This document shows positions 17,784 through 26,367 of a stretch of 64,000 bases of DNA, piece by piece (the stretch's first letter is position 1; the number at the start of each line of letters is the position of its first letter). This DNA is from Immundisolibacter sp. (GTDB lineage: Bacteria > Pseudomonadota > Gammaproteobacteria > Immundisolibacterales > Immundisolibacteraceae). The stretch lies in NCBI RefSeq assembly GCF_014359565.1, contig NZ_JACIZD010000001.1:372001-436000 (forward strand). Reading direction: 5' to 3'. The translations under genes and the position numbers were made by a program. Below the pieces are notes generated by a model. It had not been told where the DNA came from and did not search any database. It saw nothing but the letters and a program-made list of their open reading frames with translations.

Positions 17784-17815
17784 GGCCCGGCCGCGTTGCG
17801 GCCGGGCCTTTTTTT
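17784..17815 (+). terminator. Rho-independent terminator after the aldehyde dehydrogenase
   Basis: GGCCCGGCCGC, the loop GTT and GCGGCCGGGCC form a near-perfect GC stem followed directly by seven T residues. It starts 11 bp after the stop codon. Confidence 0.92.
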
Positions 17816-17822
17816 GGCCATT

Positions 17823-17846
17823 CGTTATAGTCGTTGGTACTCAACG
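17823..17846 (+). promoter_or_regulatory. Degenerate ModE-type box upstream of the molybdate cluster
   Basis: CGTTAT-N12-TCAACG keeps one perfect ModE half-site (identical to that at 16172, including the following AGT) and four of six bases in the other. It lies 258 bp upstream of modE. A TATAGT hexamer overlaps it (17826-17831), but I see no good -35. Confidence 0.35.
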
Positions 17847-17986
17847 CGACGCCCGGCGCAGATCCGGCAACGCCGGACATTTCGCCTCAAGACTTCGCCA
17901 CAAACGGAATGTCGCGTCTGCCACAAACCGTACAGCGGCAGGCATCAAGACGCCCGTTGAATCCAAGAATGATTAATACAACCAAC

Positions 17987-18014
17987 GGAAAAATATAGTT
18001 TTTATATATTTTCC
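17987..18014. promoter_or_regulatory. AT-rich palindrome upstream of modE
   Basis: GGAAAAATATA and TATATATTTTCC form an imperfect inverted repeat around a short T-rich centre, in otherwise GC-rich DNA. It contains a TATAGT hexamer (17994-17999). It lies 90 bp upstream of the modE start and is a likely operator or promoter of the molybdate operon. The remaining part of the 330-bp gap 17774-18103 has no gene. Confidence 0.45.
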
Positions 18015-18103
18015 CCTGAGTTGGCCCGGATTTTGATGAATGCACGTCGAGGTTGCTTCGCCACCCGTTATGCATACCGATGCAAAACGCATCCGGAGGA
18101 CAC

Positions 18104-18910
18104 ATGACCCCGCAAGCGCGCTGGGAAGTCAAAGGCTCGGTCGAACTCGGCCCCGACGGCCAAGGCCCGCTGGAGGATCGGCGCATCCGGCTGCTGGAGC
18201 GGATCGGCGCCACCGGCTCCATCAGTCAAGCGGCCAAGGCCATGGGCATGAGCTACCGCGCCGCCTGGAACGCCGTCGATGCGCTGCGCAACCTGGCCGG
18301 CGAAGCCCTGCTGGTGACGCAAAGCGGCGGCAGTGCCGGCGGCGGCACCCGATTGACCCCGGCCGGTGAACGGCTGGTGCGCACCCACCGGCTGGTTCAC
18401 GAACACCAGCGACGCTTCCTGATCGGGCTGCAGGCGCAGCTCGAACAGGCAGACACCTATCAACTCATCAGGAGATTGGCCGTGAAAACCAGCGCCCGCA
18501 ACCAGTTCTTCGGCACCGTGACCGGCATCCGCGTCGGTTCGGTAAACGCCGAGGTGACGATCACCCTGAACGAGCACGACCGTCTGGTCGCCATGATCAC
18601 CATGGAGAGCCTGTCGGAACTCCAGCTCGCGCCCGGCAGCGAGGTCTGGGCGCTGGTGAAGGCACCCTCGGTGCTGCTGACCACGCCGGATCCGCACATC
18701 AAGCTGTCGGCCCGCAACCGGCTGTGCGGCACGGTGTCGCGCATCACCCGCGGCAGCGTCAATGCCGACGTGGTGATCGACCTGCCGGGCGGCACTGCGG
18801 TCAGCGCCATCATCACCAACGACAGCCTGGACAGCCTGGGATTGCGCGAAGGCGATCCGGCCTGCGCGGTGTTCAAGGCCGGCAGCGTGATCCTGGGCGT
18901 CAATGCCTGA
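18104..18910 (+). CDS. modE: Molybdate-responsive regulator ModE with two Mop domains
   Basis: This 268-residue protein has the ModE winged helix (28-95: RLLERIGATGSISQAAKAMGM, wing QSGGSAGGGTRLTPAG) and two molybdate-binding Mop domains (about 130-192 and 202-266), each starting SARN.. and containing GSVNA(E/D)V. Full ModE represses molybdate uptake and modulates Mo-enzyme genes when molybdate is bound. The ATG at 18104 follows GGAGGA; a longer frame upstream lacks this site. It heads a cluster with a porin and modABC, which suits autoregulated molybdate homeostasis. Confidence 0.93.
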   Translation: MTPQARWEVKGSVELGPDGQGPLEDRRIRLLERIGATGSISQAAKAMGMSYRAAWNAVDALRNLAGEALLVTQSGGSAGGGTRLTPAGERLVRTHRLVHEHQRRFLIGLQAQLEQADTYQLIRRLAVKTSARNQFFGTVTGIRVGSVNAEVTITLNEHDRLVAMITMESLSELQLAPGSEVWALVKAPSVLLTTPDPHIKLSARNRLCGTVSRITRGSVNADVVIDLPGGTAVSAIITNDSLDSLGLREGDPACAVFKAGSVILGVNA

Positions 18911-18967
18911 GCGGCTGCCGCGGTGGTCCGCCACCTGATTTAAAGCACAACGCACAGGGAGAACTCC

Positions 18968-20308
18968 ATGCTTCGCAGAGCAATTACGGTCGCCATCTGT
19001 ACCGGTTTGGCCCTGGACACCGCATACGCCGCCGACACGCCGCCGGCCGACCTTGCGGCCATGCAACGGCGCCTGGACCAACTCGAAAGCCTGGTCGGGA
19101 AGCTCCAGTCCGAACTGGACGCGGAGCGCACCGCGCGCCAGCGCGTCGAGGCCGACACCTGGATACGGCCGGTCACCGACGGCAAGAGCCTCAAGCTGCA
19201 GTCGCCGAGTGGCGATTTTTCGTTCCAGGCCGGCGGTCGGCTGGACGTCGATTACGCCCACTACAACGCCGACAAACAGCCGCTGGGCGATGGCACGGAT
19301 TTTCGGCGGGCACGGATGTACGTCCGCGGCACGCTGGCGCGCGATTTCGATTACCTGTTCGAGTACGAGTTCGCCGACAACAACAGCAGCAACACCCGTA
19401 CCCGCGGCATTACCGATGCCTGGCTGCGCTACAAGGGCTTTGCGCCGGCGCTGCTGACGGTCGGCAATTTCAAGGAGCCGTTCGGCATGGAACAGCTCAC
19501 CAGCGACAACACCACGCTGTTTCTCGAACGCGGCGTCAACGACATCCTGACCCCGGGGCGTGCGGTCGGGGCCGAGCTGCGCACGGCCGGCACCCAATGG
19601 AGCCTGGCCGGCGGCGTGTTCGGCGAAAAGCCCGAAGGCGATGTGTCGAACGAAGGTGACGAGGGCTGGGAAGTCGCGGCGCGCGCCACCTTCGCGCCGC
19701 TGCTGACACCGAACGCTGTCATTCACCTGGGCGCAGCCGTGCGCCGCGACGATCCGAACGACTCCACCAACGCGCTGCGCTGGCGCACCAAGCCGGAGTC
19801 CAACATCACCAGCGTGCAGCTGGTCGATACCGGTGTCCTGGCCAACACCAACAGCTTTCTTGCCGGCGGCGCCGAGCTGGCGGGCATGTGGGGACCGGTC
19901 ACGCTGCAGTCCGAATACATGCGCATGTCGCTGGACCGCAAAGGAGCTGCGACCGATCCGGACTTCTCGGGCTGGTACGTGCAGACCGCCTGGTTGCTGA
20001 CCGGCGAGCGCCGGCCCTACAAGGTGGCCGAAGGTGTGTTCGACCGCGTGCAGCCCCTGGGCAGCGTCGGGCTGGGCGGCATCGGCGCCTGGGAACTGGC
20101 GGCGCGCCTGAGCGAAGTCGATCTGAGCGACAGGGGCGTGGTCGGTGGGCGCGAGCGCAACCTGACGCTGGCCATCAACTGGTACCTGACCTCCAACATC
20201 CGCCTGATGCTGAACCACATCGACGTGCTGACGCTGGACAGACCCGGCAACCCGGCCAACGGCGACGAGCCCTCCGTCTGGGGCGCACGCCTGCACGTGG
20301 ATTTCTGA
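18968..20308 (+). CDS. OprO/OprP-type porin, probable molybdate uptake porin
   Basis: This 446-residue precursor has a signal peptide (to about TAYA-AD), a coiled-coil trimerisation stretch (MQRRLDQLESLVGKLQSELD) and the phosphate-selective-porin barrel (GGRLDVDYAHYNADKQPLGDG; VGNFKEPFGMEQL; EGVFDRVQPLG), ending in Phe. The family passes oxyanions through the outer membrane. It sits 57 bp after modE and 36 bp before modA, so molybdate or tungstate is the likely cargo by context. It is clearly paralogous to the porin at 26679, which sits before the sulfate transporter, sharing blocks such as DVDYAHY/QVDYAHY and DPNDSTNALR. Confidence 0.88.
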   Translation: MLRRAITVAICTGLALDTAYAADTPPADLAAMQRRLDQLESLVGKLQSELDAERTARQRVEADTWIRPVTDGKSLKLQSPSGDFSFQAGGRLDVDYAHYNADKQPLGDGTDFRRARMYVRGTLARDFDYLFEYEFADNNSSNTRTRGITDAWLRYKGFAPALLTVGNFKEPFGMEQLTSDNTTLFLERGVNDILTPGRAVGAELRTAGTQWSLAGGVFGEKPEGDVSNEGDEGWEVAARATFAPLLTPNAVIHLGAAVRRDDPNDSTNALRWRTKPESNITSVQLVDTGVLANTNSFLAGGAELAGMWGPVTLQSEYMRMSLDRKGAATDPDFSGWYVQTAWLLTGERRPYKVAEGVFDRVQPLGSVGLGGIGAWELAARLSEVDLSDRGVVGGRERNLTLAINWYLTSNIRLMLNHIDVLTLDRPGNPANGDEPSVWGARLHVDF

Positions 20309-20344
20309 AGCCTGTTCAGTCGCCCTGCCGCAAGGAGAATCGTC

Positions 20345-21112
20345 ATGAAGAATCGTTTTGTTAACCGAGTCCTGGCGCTTGCAACCGCGTTGCTGCTGGT
20401 CGCGCCAGCGTCCCGCGCGCAGGAGGTGGTGGCCGCCGTCGCCGCCAACTTCGCCGCCGCCATGGCGCGCATCGAGCCGGCCTTCGAGCAGGCCAGCGGC
20501 CACCAGCTGACCGTGGTGCTGGGCTCGTCCGGCAAGCTGGTGACGCAGATTCAGCAGGGCGCGCCCTTCGACGTGCTGCTGTCCGCCGATGTCGAGCGCC
20601 CGGACGTGCTGGCGAAAAGCGGCCTGGGCGTGCCGGCCTCGCGCTTCACCTACGCCATCGGCCGGCTGGCGCTGTGGAGCCCGGACCCGCAGGCCATCGG
20701 TGCCGATGGCGTGGCCTACTTGCGCGCCGGCAGCTTTCGCCATCTGGCCATCGCCAATCCGGCCGTCGCGCCTTATGGCGCCGCGGCCCAGCAGGTGCTC
20801 GAAAAACTGGGTTTGTGGGCGGCTGTGCAGGACAAGGTCGTGCGCGGCGAGGACATCGGGCAGGTCTATTCGATGGTCGCCAGCGGCGCCGCCGAGGCCG
20901 GCTTCGTCGCCTTGTCCGCCGTCATTGCCGGCCCCAAGCCGGGCAGCCACTGGACGGTGCCGCAGGAGATGTACCCGCCGCTGAAGCAGGACGCCATCCT
21001 GGTCACGCGTGCCCGCGCCAATCCGGCGGCGCAGGCCTTCCTCGATTACCTGAAAACCCCGGCCAGCCGCGACGTGATTCAATCCCTGGGCTATGACCTG
21101 CCCGCCCCCTGA
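20345..21112 (+). CDS. modA: Molybdate ABC transporter substrate-binding protein
   Basis: This 255-residue periplasmic protein has a signal peptide (VLALATALLLVAPASRAQ). The ModA fold follows: VAAVAANFAAAMARIEPAF, LGSSGKLVTQIQQGAPFDVLLSAD, and a late CysP/ModA-type ending (ASRDVIQSLGYDLP). It binds molybdate or tungstate with hydroxyl and backbone groups. AAGGAG lies seven bases upstream of the ATG. modB starts three bases after its stop. Specificity for molybdate follows from modE and Mop domains nearby. Confidence 0.94.
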   Translation: MKNRFVNRVLALATALLLVAPASRAQEVVAAVAANFAAAMARIEPAFEQASGHQLTVVLGSSGKLVTQIQQGAPFDVLLSADVERPDVLAKSGLGVPASRFTYAIGRLALWSPDPQAIGADGVAYLRAGSFRHLAIANPAVAPYGAAAQQVLEKLGLWAAVQDKVVRGEDIGQVYSMVASGAAEAGFVALSAVIAGPKPGSHWTVPQEMYPPLKQDAILVTRARANPAAQAFLDYLKTPASRDVIQSLGYDLPAP

Positions 21113-21115
21113 AGC

Positions 21116-21790
21116 ATGACGGTCGATCTGGGCCCGGTCTGGCTCTCGCTGCGCCTGGCCGGCGTCACGGTGGCGCTGCTGCTGCTGGTCGGCACGCCGC
21201 TGGCCTGGTGGCTGGCGCATACGCGCACGCGCGCCAAACCGCTGATCGAGGCGCTTACCGCGCTGCCGCTGGTGCTGCCGCCGACGGTGATCGGCTTCTA
21301 CCTGCTGGTGCTGTTCGCGCCGGCCGGCGTGCTGGGCGAACCCTGGCTGCGCCTGACCGGGCAGACGCTGACCTTTTCCTTCAGCGGCCTGGTGCTGGCC
21401 TCGATGATCTACTCGCTGCCGTTCGTGGTGCAGCCATTGCAGGGCGCCTTCGAGGCGGTCGGACGCGGTCCGCTGGAAGCCGCGGCCACGCTGGGTGCCG
21501 GGCCGCTGGATGCGTTCTTCACCGTGGCCAGTCCGCTCGCGCTGCGCGGCTATGTAACCGCCACCGTGCTCGGCTTCGCGCACACGCTGGGCGAGTTCGG
21601 CGTGGTGCTGATGGTCGGCGGCAACATCCCCGGCCGCACGCGGGTGATCTCGATCGCCATCTACGAACAGGTGGAAACCCTGCAGTACGCGCAGGCGCAT
21701 GTCCTGGCCGGTGGACTGCTGGTGTTCTCGTTTGCAGTGCTGGTGCTGGTCTATGCGCTGAACCGCCGCTTTCCGGTGCATGCCGCGTGA
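21116..21790 (+). CDS. modB: Molybdate ABC transporter permease
   Basis: This 224-residue inner-membrane permease has about five hydrophobic helices and the ABC-contact EAA loop (EAAATLGAGPLDAFFTVASPLALRG). Its start lies four bases after the modA stop, and it overlaps modC by GTGA. Length and motif order are those of ModB. Confidence 0.94.
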   Translation: MTVDLGPVWLSLRLAGVTVALLLLVGTPLAWWLAHTRTRAKPLIEALTALPLVLPPTVIGFYLLVLFAPAGVLGEPWLRLTGQTLTFSFSGLVLASMIYSLPFVVQPLQGAFEAVGRGPLEAAATLGAGPLDAFFTVASPLALRGYVTATVLGFAHTLGEFGVVLMVGGNIPGRTRVISIAIYEQVETLQYAQAHVLAGGLLVFSFAVLVLVYALNRRFPVHAA

Positions 21791-22911
21791 GCGTGCTGGC
21801 CTTCGACCTGGCGGTGGACCACGGCGCGTTTGCGCTGCGCGCCTGCGAGACGCTGCCGCTGGCCGGCATCACCGCCGTGATGGGTGCCTCCGGCAGCGGC
21901 AAGAGCACCTTGCTGCGGGCGCTGGCAGGGCTGGATGCGGCGGCGCGCGGGCGCGTGCAGCTCGGCGGCACGGTGGTGCAGGACGACGCCGGCGGCGTGC
22001 GCCTGCCGCCGCACCGGCGCGGCATAGGCTACGTGTTCCAGGACGCGCGGCTGTTCGCGCACCTTCGCGTGGCCGGCAATCTGCGCTACGCGCTCCAGCG
22101 GGCGCGGCCGGGCGCCGATGCGCCGGGTTTCGATGAGGTCGTCGCCGCGCTCGATCTGGCGCCGCTGCTCGGTCGCCGCGTGGCCGGCCTGTCCGGCGGC
22201 GAGCGCCATCGTGTGGCCATCGCCCGGGCGCTACTGGCCAATCCGCGCCTGCTGCTGCTGGACGAACCCTTGGCCGCGCTGGATCTGAAGCGCAAGGCGG
22301 AGCTGCTGCCCTACATCCACCACTTGCCGGGGCGCTTCGGCATTCCGCTGATCTACGTCTCCCACGCGGTGGAGGAAGTCGCCCAGCTCGCCGATGAGGT
22401 ACTGATCCTGACCGCCGGCCGGGTGGTGGCCCGCGGCGAAGCGCATGCGGTGCTGGAACAGCCGCAGGCCGAGGCCGTGTCCGGCCATTTCGAGGCCGGC
22501 GTGCTGCTGCACGCGCACGTGCTCGGCCAGGCGCCGGACTACGCCCTGACCGAGGTGGAGGTGGGCGGCCAGCGGTTGTGGTTGCCGCACATCGACGACG
22601 CGCCCGGCGCGCCGGTGCGCCTGCGGGTGCGCGCCCGCGACGTGGCGATCGCCCTGCAGCGCGTCGAAGGCGTGAGCATCCGCAACCAGTTGCAGGCCAC
22701 CGTGCTGCGCATCGACGCCGAGCCGGTCAGCGCCTATGCCGAGCTGCTGCTGGCCCTGGATGGCGCCGATGACAGCGGCCCACACCTGCGCGCCCGCATC
22801 ACCCGCGAGGCGGTGGCGGCGCTGGGTCTGGTGGTGGGCCAGCCGGTGTGGGCGCTGATCAAGGGGGTTTCCTTCGATCGGCGGGAGCTGGTTGCCAGCC
22901 AGTCCGGCTGA
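21787..22911 (+). CDS. modC: Molybdate ABC transporter ATPase with C-terminal Mop/TOBE domain
   Basis: This 374-residue ATPase has Walker A GASGSGKST (33-41), Q-loop YVFQDARLF, signature LSGGERHR, Walker B LLLLDEPLAALD and switch His in YVSHAVEE. The C-terminal part (IRNQLQATVLRIDAEP..SAYAELLLAL) is the Mop domain by which ModC senses cytoplasmic molybdate. The start is GTG at 21787, inside the modB stop. It ends eight bases before the stop of the convergent sigma-54 activator. Confidence 0.95.
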   Translation: MSVLAFDLAVDHGAFALRACETLPLAGITAVMGASGSGKSTLLRALAGLDAAARGRVQLGGTVVQDDAGGVRLPPHRRGIGYVFQDARLFAHLRVAGNLRYALQRARPGADAPGFDEVVAALDLAPLLGRRVAGLSGGERHRVAIARALLANPRLLLLDEPLAALDLKRKAELLPYIHHLPGRFGIPLIYVSHAVEEVAQLADEVLILTAGRVVARGEAHAVLEQPQAEAVSGHFEAGVLLHAHVLGQAPDYALTEVEVGGQRLWLPHIDDAPGAPVRLRVRARDVAIALQRVEGVSIRNQLQATVLRIDAEPVSAYAELLLALDGADDSGPHLRARITREAVAALGLVVGQPVWALIKGVSFDRRELVASQSG

Positions 22912-22919
22912 GAGCCTGC

Positions 22920-24452
22920 TCAGTCGTCAGCTGGCCGATGCTGCGCGGGAACCACGCCGAGCTTGCGCATGCGCGCCCGCAGCGTGTGCGGGTTGATGGC
23001 CAGCAGCCGGGCGGCGCCGCGGCGGCCCTCTACCCGCCCCTGCGTGCGCGCCAGGGCGGCGCGAATGTGCGCCGCCATGGCTTCGTCGAGGGTCGGAAAC
23101 TCGCCGGCGCTGGAGCCGACTGCCGCCGCAGTACTGGGCAAGGCCGGCGCAGCCATGCCAAGCGCTGCGGCGCAATCGAGCCGATCGCCGCTGCCCAGCA
23201 GCGCGGCGCGCTCGATTACGGTGGCCAGCTCGCGCACGTTGCCCGGCCACGGGTAATCAGCCAGCCGTGCCAGTTCGCGCGCGTCCGGCAGTCGCGGCGG
23301 CAGGCCCAGTTTCAGGCATGCCCGCCGCGCAAAGTGATGCGCCAGTTCCGGGATGTCGTCGCGTCGTTCGCGCAGCGGCGGAATGCGGATCGGGAACACC
23401 GCCAGGCGGTACCACAGGTCTTCACGAAAGGCGCCCTGCGCCACCATGGCCGGCAGGTCGCGGTGGGTGGCGGCGACGATGCGCACGTCCACCTGCAGCG
23501 TCTGCTCGCCACCGACACGCTGCAAGCCGCCGTCCTGCAGCACCCGCAGCAGGCGCACCTGGGCCGACAGCGGCAGTTCGCCGACCTCGTCCAGAAACAG
23601 CGTGCCGCCGTCGGCACGCTCGAACCAGCCGCGGCGCTGGCCAATGGCGCCGGTGAAGCTGCCCTTCTCGTGGCCGAACAGCTCGGAGTCCACCAGTTCC
23701 GGCGCCAGCGCCCCGCAGTTGACGCGCACGAACGGCCCGCCGGCGCGGCGCGAGCGTTCGTGGATGGCGCGTGCGACCACTTCCTTGCCGGAGCCGGTCT
23801 CGCCCAGCAGCAGCACCGAGCTGTCCGAACGCGCCACCTGCGCCACGCGCTGCATCACCGTATGCAGACCCCGGTCGGCGCCGACGATGGTGTCGGCCAC
23901 CGCATCGCGACCGAGTCGGGTCAGCAGCAGCTGGCGTTCTTCTTCCGCTATCGCCCGCTGTTGATCCAGTTCGTGCAAGCGCACATCGCGCGCCAGTACG
24001 GCGGTCAGCGGTTCCAGCAGGGTGGCGAATTGCCGCCGGTGGCCCGCCTCGAAGCCGCCCGGGCGGGGCGTCAGCACGGCAAGCCCGAGCAACGGACCAC
24101 CGTCGTGCAGCAGTCCCACCAGCAAGGCTTTGCCAACAGGCGCCGACAGCGCAGCGAGCGCCTCCGGCCGGGCTGATTCGTCGGTCAGATGGAGCACCGG
24201 GCTGCGCTTCATTTCACCGCTCAGCGCCTTGAATGCCGTCGGCGTGACTTGCCAGTGGCGCCCGGCCAGCGAGGCCGTGTCGGCGGCGGTCTCGAACCGC
24301 CGGGCAGCGGCATCGCAGCGAATCAGTTCCAGGCGTGCGTGTGGCAGCGCCGTTGCAAGCCGCGCGGAAATGGCCTTTACCGTCGCGGCCAGATCGGCGC
24401 CGTGTCCGACCTCGTGCCAGAGCGCGAGCAGCAGGTCGGTGTCGGTCGTCAT
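22920..24452 (-). CDS. Sigma-54-dependent activator: GAF - AAA+ - Fis HTH
   Basis: This 510-residue bacterial enhancer-binding protein has an N-terminal GAF-like sensor (about 15-160) and a sigma-54 AAA+ domain: Walker A GETGSGKE (217-224), the sigma-contact loop as GSFTGA (264-269), Walker B GGTLFLDE and arginine-finger region. A Fis-type helix-turn-helix ends the protein (RRGAARLLAINPHTLRARMRK). The ATG at 24452 was chosen because GGAAT precedes it; an upstream ATG lacks a ribosome site. Overall it resembles NorR/FhlA-type activators. It is divergent from the molbindin gene, which has a -24/-12 promoter, making that gene the likeliest target. The signal it senses is unknown. Confidence 0.9.
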   Translation of the reverse strand: MTTDTDLLLALWHEVGHGADLAATVKAISARLATALPHARLELIRCDAAARRFETAADTASLAGRHWQVTPTAFKALSGEMKRSPVLHLTDESARPEALAALSAPVGKALLVGLLHDGGPLLGLAVLTPRPGGFEAGHRRQFATLLEPLTAVLARDVRLHELDQQRAIAEEERQLLLTRLGRDAVADTIVGADRGLHTVMQRVAQVARSDSSVLLLGETGSGKEVVARAIHERSRRAGGPFVRVNCGALAPELVDSELFGHEKGSFTGAIGQRRGWFERADGGTLFLDEVGELPLSAQVRLLRVLQDGGLQRVGGEQTLQVDVRIVAATHRDLPAMVAQGAFREDLWYRLAVFPIRIPPLRERRDDIPELAHHFARRACLKLGLPPRLPDARELARLADYPWPGNVRELATVIERAALLGSGDRLDCAAALGMAAPALPSTAAAVGSSAGEFPTLDEAMAAHIRAALARTQGRVEGRRGAARLLAINPHTLRARMRKLGVVPAQHRPADD

Positions 24453-24578
24453 GCGTGATTCCGTCATGTAACTGGCTGTAAGGAACTAAAAATCGATCTT
24501 TCGCGGCGGCTCGCGCGCCCGCCGCGCAGGCGGTGGCTGCGGGGCGGGCCTGCTGCCTGGGCGGCGCCGCGGGCTTGC

Positions 24579-24641
24579 GCACATATCGGCAACAGTTGAC
24601 GGCAGGCCGTGAAATGATACAGCTGTAATGGCCATATGTGC
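24579..24641. promoter_or_regulatory. Possible upstream activator sites (GCACATAT ... ATATGTGC)
   Basis: GCACATAT (24579-24586) and its exact reverse complement ATATGTGC (24634-24641) lie 75-137 bp upstream of the -24 element of the molbindin promoter, a usual distance for enhancer sites. A CATAT core also recurs twice (26200-26204 and 26218-26222) upstream of the second -24/-12 promoter. Binding by the neighbouring activator is inference. Confidence 0.35.
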
Positions 24642-24714
24642 TCGAAGGAGCCAGAAAAAGCCTGGGATGGATTTCAACCCTCTGTAGTGATTGAAAAAAG
24701 TCAAAACAAAAAGA

Positions 24715-24730
24715 TGGCGCGGTAATTGCT
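24715..24730 (+). promoter_or_regulatory. Sigma-54 (-24/-12) promoter of the molbindin gene
   Basis: TGGCGC-GGTAA-TTGCT matches the consensus TGGCAC-N5-TTGCW with one change, and the invariant GG and GC are exactly ten bases apart. The predicted start leaves a GC-rich leader of about 220 nt (24742-24961) in which I see no gene and no molybdenum-cofactor riboswitch signature. The divergent sigma-54 activator gene supports the call. Confidence 0.75.
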
Positions 24731-24961
24731 AATTCGCCTTGATGGGCGTTGCCGAGCTTGTGCGCCCGCTGGCGCCGGTCAAGCTTGGCCGTCCGCTGCG
24801 CCCGCCTTCGTCGGCTGCGTCGAGGGGGCGACCGTCAGGCGCGCTTCATCGGCCGGCCGCACTCGAGGGCCGGTTCGGGCGGGGCTTTTGGCGGCGCGTA
24901 CTTTTCAATCGTGCCGGCGGCGGGGCGTGTTCCCGCTGCCGGGCTAGAAGGAGATTTGGCA

Positions 24962-25180
24962 ATGGGTGTGCAGGCAATCAACGCGCGCAATCAGTTCCGG
25001 GGCAAGGTCAAGGAGATCATCCGCGGTGATGTGGTGAGCGAAGTCGACGTCGAGACGCCGGCGGGTATCGTGACTTCGGTGATCACGACGCGCTCGGTGG
25101 ACGAGCTGGGTCTGAAGCCCGGCTCGACGGTCATCGCGCTGGTCAAATCGACCGAAGTGATGATCGCCACGCTGGTGTGA
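24962..25180 (+). CDS. mop: Molbindin (single Mop-domain molybdate-binding protein)
   Basis: This 72-residue protein is a single Mop/TOBE domain (INARNQFRGKVKEI, DVVSEVDVETPAGIVTSVITTRSVDELGL, VIALVKSTEVMIATLV). Such molbindins form hexamers that store or buffer molybdate or tungstate in the cytoplasm. The ATG at 24962 follows GAAGGAG at good spacing. It stands behind the -24/-12 promoter at 24715 and 90 bp ahead of a glutamine-amidotransferase-like gene. A longer in-frame upstream reading has no ribosome site and a shadow-like Arg/Ala composition. Confidence 0.92.
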   Translation: MGVQAINARNQFRGKVKEIIRGDVVSEVDVETPAGIVTSVITTRSVDELGLKPGSTVIALVKSTEVMIATLV

Positions 25181-25270
25181 TGCCCTCACGGCGCCACGCC
25201 GGCAATCGCGCGCAAGTTCGGTCGCAAGGCTCTGCACCCTCAGGTTTCGCGGTCCGCGCAGGAGTGGCCA

Positions 25271-26074
25271 ATGTGCCAGTTGCTTGGAATGAACAGCTAC
25301 AAGCCGGCGTCGCTGCAATTCGCACTGCAGGGCTTCATGCGGCGCGGCGGTGACACCGACCACCATGCCGACGGCTGGGGCATTGCCCACTTCGAGGGCG
25401 GGCAATGCCAGCTCACGGTGGACGTGGCGCCGGCGGCGTTCTCCCCGCTGGCGCAAGCCGTGGCGCGCCGAAACATCAAGGTGCGCAACGTGATCGTTCA
25501 CGTGCGGCGCGCGACGCAGGGCAGCGTGGCATACGAGAACTGCCACCCGTTCGTGCGCGAGCTGTGGGGCCAGACCTGGGCTTTCGCTCATAACGGCGAC
25601 CTGCGCGATCTGCCGCAAACATCGGCCATGCACTATCGGCCGCAAGGCCAGACCGACAGCGAACGCGCCTTGTGCCTGCTGCTGGACGGCCTGCGCGAGC
25701 GCTTTGGCGAGCAGCCGCCCTCGCTGGCGCGCCTGCAGGCCGAGGTGCAGCGACTTTCCGCCCGGATCGGCGCGCATGGCGCCTTCAACTACCTGCTGTC
25801 CAACGGCGAGCTGCTGTTCGCGCATGGCTCGACGGATCTGTTCCAGCTGTGCCGGGAAGCGCCGTTCGGGGCGGCCCGGCTCGTCGATTGCGATCTGAGT
25901 GTGGACTTTGCGCGCCTGAATCACTTGGATGACCGCATCGCGATCGTCGCCACCCAACCGCTCACGGTGGACGAGGACTGGCGGGCCATTCCGCCGGGCG
26001 AGCTGCGCCTGTTCATCGGCGGGCGCGAGGTGAGCGATGCGGCGCCCGAGCGCGAGTTCGCTTTCGCTTGCTGA
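25271..26074 (+). CDS. Class II glutamine amidotransferase-like protein (YafJ/GATase_6 type)
   Basis: This 267-residue Ntn-hydrolase-fold protein starts MCQLLGMN, so Cys2 would become the N-terminal nucleophile after Met removal. Conserved blocks are HADGWGIAHF, VIVHVRRATQG, NCHPF and WAFAHNGDL, the YafJ signature for glutamine binding. It lacks a synthase domain, so its acceptor is unknown. It follows mop by 90 bp on the same strand and may share the sigma-54 transcript. Its 3' side opens into the regulatory region of the sulfate operon. Confidence 0.85.
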   Translation: MCQLLGMNSYKPASLQFALQGFMRRGGDTDHHADGWGIAHFEGGQCQLTVDVAPAAFSPLAQAVARRNIKVRNVIVHVRRATQGSVAYENCHPFVRELWGQTWAFAHNGDLRDLPQTSAMHYRPQGQTDSERALCLLLDGLRERFGEQPPSLARLQAEVQRLSARIGAHGAFNYLLSNGELLFAHGSTDLFQLCREAPFGAARLVDCDLSVDFARLNHLDDRIAIVATQPLTVDEDWRAIPPGELRLFIGGREVSDAAPEREFAFAC

Positions 26075-26269
26075 AGTCTTGAGCCTTGCACGCGTCGTGG
26101 CCGGTAGGGCCTGGCCGGCTGGCGACGCGGGGCAACCCATGAAGGGATGCACCGTGCCTGGCACTGTTAATTTCCGTGATATTTGACGGAATGCCACTGC
26201 ATATCACCAGTTAACAGCATATAAGCTGGAAAAAGAATGGCCGATACCAGCGGCCTAATATCGTCAACT

Positions 26270-26294
26270 AATTGTTATTGAATAAATAACAATT
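26270..26294. promoter_or_regulatory. Perfect 10-bp inverted repeat beside the sulfate-operon promoter
   Basis: AATTGTTATT (26270-26279) and AATAACAATT (26285-26294) form a perfect palindrome with a 5-bp centre, 13 bp upstream of the -24/-12 element. It is AT-rich within GC-rich DNA and looks like an operator. Another inverted repeat, TTCCGT-N8-ACGGAA, lies at 26172-26191. Apart from these sites, the 293-bp gap 26075-26367 has no gene. Confidence 0.55.
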
Positions 26295-26307
26295 TAATCA
26301 GTGTCGA

Positions 26308-26323
26308 TGGCATGGGCGTTGCT
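26308..26323 (+). promoter_or_regulatory. Sigma-54 (-24/-12) promoter of the DUF2292-porin-sulfate transport operon
   Basis: TGGCAT-GGGCG-TTGCT matches TGGCAC-N5-TTGCW with one change and has the required ten bases between GG and GC. It lies 45 bp upstream of the DUF2292 start, leaving a leader of about 34 nt. It closely resembles the molbindin promoter at 24715. Confidence 0.7.
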
Positions 26324-26367
26324 ATTGGCTACAGCCAAATGTCGCATCGCCGATCCTGGATTTAGCC

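Noticed and set aside
18068-21781. A 1237-codon open frame on the minus strand opposite modE-porin-modABC
   Set aside because: It is antisense to five genes with clear motifs; its composition (His/Arg/Gln/Ala-rich) is that of GC-driven shadow frames and it shows no domain.
24731-24961. A molybdenum-cofactor riboswitch in the molbindin leader
   Set aside because: The leader is GC-rich and can fold, but I do not find the conserved Moco aptamer elements, so no riboswitch is called.
24749-24961. An N-terminal extension of molbindin from an upstream start
   Set aside because: The extra 71 residues are Arg/Ala-rich without a ribosome site, while ATG 24962 has AAGGAG and begins the Mop domain.
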